The notes under the pieces: generated by a model
What the model saw: only the letters and a program-made list of their open reading frames with translations
Told to the model about the DNA's origin: nothing
Databases searched by the model: none
Part shown: positions 44,266-45,740 of the stretch, one piece after another
Numbering within the stretch: position 1 is the stretch's first letter
How the letters are laid out: every line of letters begins with the position of its first letter
Origin: Caldilineae bacterium
Lineage (GTDB): Bacteria > Chloroflexota > Anaerolineae > DUEN01
Direction: 5' to 3'
Assembly (NCBI GenBank): GCA_011176545.1
Contig: DUEN01000133.1
Span: 1-45,740 of the forward strand
DNA length: 45,740 nt
Made by a program: the position numbers and the translations under genes

Positions 44266-45294
44266 ATGCCTGTTACCATGCGCGATGTAGCCCGTAGGGC
44301 GGGTGTCTCCATTAAGACCGTCTCCCGCGTAGTCAACAATCAAGGAGAAATCTCCGAAGCAACTCGCCAGCGCGTCCTCAAGGCGATTGAGGAGCTCGGA
44401 TATCGCCCCAACGCGCTGGCACGCGGTCTGGTCTCCGGCAAGACGCTGACCGTGGCACTGATCATCCCTCAGATCACCGATCCTTTCTTCCCAGAGGTCG
44501 TGCTGGGCGTTGAGAGCGTAGCACGTAAACATGGGTATAGTGTGTTCCTATGCAATACCAATGAAGACCCACAACAGGAATTGGCGTATGTAGAGGTATT
44601 AGCCAGCAAGCAGGTGGACGGGATTATTCTATGCGGCAGCCGCTTGAACGCCGACCAGCTTAGCAAAGTGGCATCTTTACACCGCGTCTCCATTCTAACT
44701 AGTCGTAAACCGCGCAGCGCGGCCGTCGTCAGTATTCCAGGTGAAGCTGGGCTGTACGAGATCACCTCCCATCTGATCCGGCTGGGCCACAAGAAGATCG
44801 GACACATCGGCTGGTGGACGGAAGACGAAAGCGAACGCTTGGATGGCTACCGTCGGGCTCTGCGAGAACATGGAATTGAAGGAAACGAACGTTGGGTCAT
44901 GCGATTGCCCCAGGTGAGCATTGAGAATGCTCATCGCGCCGCCAGGCAACTCCTGGAGCGGGCCTCGGAGATCACCGCCATCTCATGCTACAACGATCTG
45001 GTAGCTATTGGCGTGCTTCAGGCATGCAAGGAGCTAGGTCGACGGGTCCCCGTCGACCTGGCCGTGGTGGGCTTCGACGATATTCCTCTGGCGTCGTTGG
45101 TTACCCCCGCACTGACGACGATGCGAGTCCCTCGCTACGAGCTGGGCAGGATGGTAATGGAGCTTCTGTTACGAGTGATCGAAGCCGATGGCGATTACGA
45201 GGAACGATTGTACGTACAGCCCCAATTGGTCATTCGAGAGTCATGTGGCGCTCAACGCGACGCCACTAGTGACTCAACTATAGAAGGGAGGTGA
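44266..45294 (+). CDS. LacI/GalR-family transcriptional regulator
   Basis: Sugar-responsive repressor of 342 residues. The N-terminal helix-turn-helix and hinge are typical: TMRDVARRAGVSIKTVSRVV (4-23), NNQGEISEATRQRVLKAIEE, then LGYRPNALARGLVSGKT. A type I periplasmic-binding fold follows (ALIIPQITDPFFPEVVLGVE, GIILCGSRL, HLIRLGHKKIGHIGW, ISCYNDLVAIGVLQA, VDLAVVGFDDIPLAS). ATG 44266 has AGGAGAAAGTTC upstream; an earlier ATG at 44173 lies inside the promoter and is rejected. It probably represses itself and the following binding-protein gene through the twin operators, and may also control the importer genes at 36261 and the decayed minus-strand unit. Confidence 0.93.
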   Translation: MPVTMRDVARRAGVSIKTVSRVVNNQGEISEATRQRVLKAIEELGYRPNALARGLVSGKTLTVALIIPQITDPFFPEVVLGVESVARKHGYSVFLCNTNEDPQQELAYVEVLASKQVDGIILCGSRLNADQLSKVASLHRVSILTSRKPRSAAVVSIPGEAGLYEITSHLIRLGHKKIGHIGWWTEDESERLDGYRRALREHGIEGNERWVMRLPQVSIENAHRAARQLLERASEITAISCYNDLVAIGVLQACKELGRRVPVDLAVVGFDDIPLASLVTPALTTMRVPRYELGRMVMELLLRVIEADGDYEERLYVQPQLVIRESCGAQRDATSDSTIEGR

Positions 45295-45394
45295 ACATCT
45301 GGCAAATCAAGCCAAGGGGGATCTCTCATCAGATTCGGGATGTTTAGTGCTCCGTGAGGGTGGTACATCCACCTGTCAGGAAAGGAGGCCAGAC

Positions 45395-45740
45395 ATGACA
45401 GGAAAGAAACTGAGTCGTCGAGAGATGCTTAAGCTCATGGGATTAGGGACCATCGGTGCTTATGTCGCGGCATGTGCACCGCAGGCGGCGGCTCCGCAAC
45501 CTGAAGCACCTGCCGAAGTGGCCAAGCCCGCGGAGCCCGTAACTTTGCGACTGGTGACCTGGGGCGGGACGGAGTTTGCCGAAAAGCGAGACGCAGCCGT
45601 ACGGCAGGCGTATCCTGAGCTGGACGAAAAGATCAAGGTCGAATTCGTCGTGGGCGGAGGTGGCGATTTCGAGGTTGCTGAGTCACTGCGTCTAGCCCTG
45701 GCAGCCGGCCAGGACATCCCCGACATGGTGCAACTGAACC
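45395..45740 (+). CDS. Sugar ABC substrate-binding lipoprotein, N-terminal part (cut by window end)
   Basis: First 115 residues of a second MalE-like binding protein. A twin-arginine/lipoprotein signal is present (LSRREMLKLMGLGTIGAYVAAC, lipobox YVAAC), then a short Ala/Pro/Glu linker and the start of the binding fold (VTLRLVTWGGTEFAEKRDAA, followed by AGQDIPDMVQLN). The ATG at 45395 has AAAGGAGGCCAGAC upstream. It follows the LacI-type regulator by 100 bp; that gap contains a small GGTGG-TACAT-CCACC hairpin but no separate promoter that I can see, so the two are probably co-transcribed. Permeases are expected beyond the window. Confidence 0.92.
   Translation, partial: MTGKKLSRREMLKLMGLGTIGAYVAACAPQAAAPQPEAPAEVAKPAEPVTLRLVTWGGTEFAEKRDAAVRQAYPELDEKIKVEFVVGGGGDFEVAESLRLALAAGQDIPDMVQLN

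Noticed and set aside
43957..44532. Upstream part of the 239-codon minus-strand frame
   Set aside because: It runs antisense through the LacI regulator, operators and promoter; only the part from GTG 43956 resembles a protein family.
45349..45378. T-box-like GAGGGTGGTACATCCACC before the second binding protein
   Set aside because: It matches only the first half of the T-box consensus, forms a simple small hairpin and precedes a sugar-binding protein, not an amino-acid gene.

Overview
The window reads as chromosomal DNA of a GC-rich bacterium, most likely a member of the Chloroflexota (Anaerolineae/Caldilineae-like). This is inferred from protein style: Tat/lipoprotein sugar-binding proteins with Ala/Pro-rich linkers, a CSLREA beta-helix surface protein with a C-terminal membrane anchor, a CXXXY-type CcmE, an Lhr-type helicase and a stand-alone DUF2344 protein. 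No rRNA or tRNA was recognised, so the assignment rests on proteins only.

Layout. 1-3766 (minus): a cytochrome c maturation block, ccmE > dihaem cytochrome-like membrane protein > ccmA > ccmB (cut by the window edge). 4055-7605 (plus): an SbcD-like nuclease and a membrane protein joining a degenerate PP2C-like domain to a beta-propeller. 7660-10161 (minus): a three-gene unit of glycerophosphodiesterase, metallophosphoesterase and serine hydrolase. 10297-12000: a deleted ISAs1-type element, a probable structured RNA with strong promoter and terminator, and a phosphoesterase gene bracketed by two copies of a 120-bp palindromic repeat. 12077-14117: LOG-family protein and prolyl-tRNA synthetase. 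14255-16201 (minus): the beta-helix protein. 16452-20797 (plus): two glycosidase-like proteins around a DUF624 membrane protein. 20935-22204: VOC protein and a VapBC toxin-antitoxin pair with a palindromic operator. 22272-27186: two URO-D-superfamily proteins and a polysaccharide-deacetylase-like protein. 27213-34918 (minus): lhr, ferredoxin, P1 peptidase, coaBC. 35284-39857 (plus): DUF2344 protein and an ABC sugar importer (binding protein plus two permeases, no ATPase). 39877-43956 (minus): a DUF6259 glycosidase-like protein followed by two decayed genes (FAH-family with about four frameshifts; NIF3-like with one in-frame amber codon). 44165-45740 (plus): a LacI-family regulator with a consensus promoter and twin operators, then a second sugar-binding lipoprotein cut by the window end.

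The right half is a carbohydrate-uptake and degradation region. The importer genes, LacI regulator, second binding protein and glycosidase-like proteins fit together functionally, and the decayed FAH and NIF3-like genes suggest part of this pathway is being lost.

The most distinctive non-coding content is two families of mobile or structured repeats. One is a 120-123 bp MITE-like element (ends CGCTCATA...TATGAGCG with a central GC palindrome); one copy has a perfect 9-bp target duplication and shortened forms also occur. The other is a 70-105 bp inverted-repeat family with arms like AACCGCAAAGGACGCAAAG. Other candidates for new biology are the ~200-nt RNA at 10772-10969, with mutually exclusive antiterminator and terminator stems, and the structured leader at 36006-36260.
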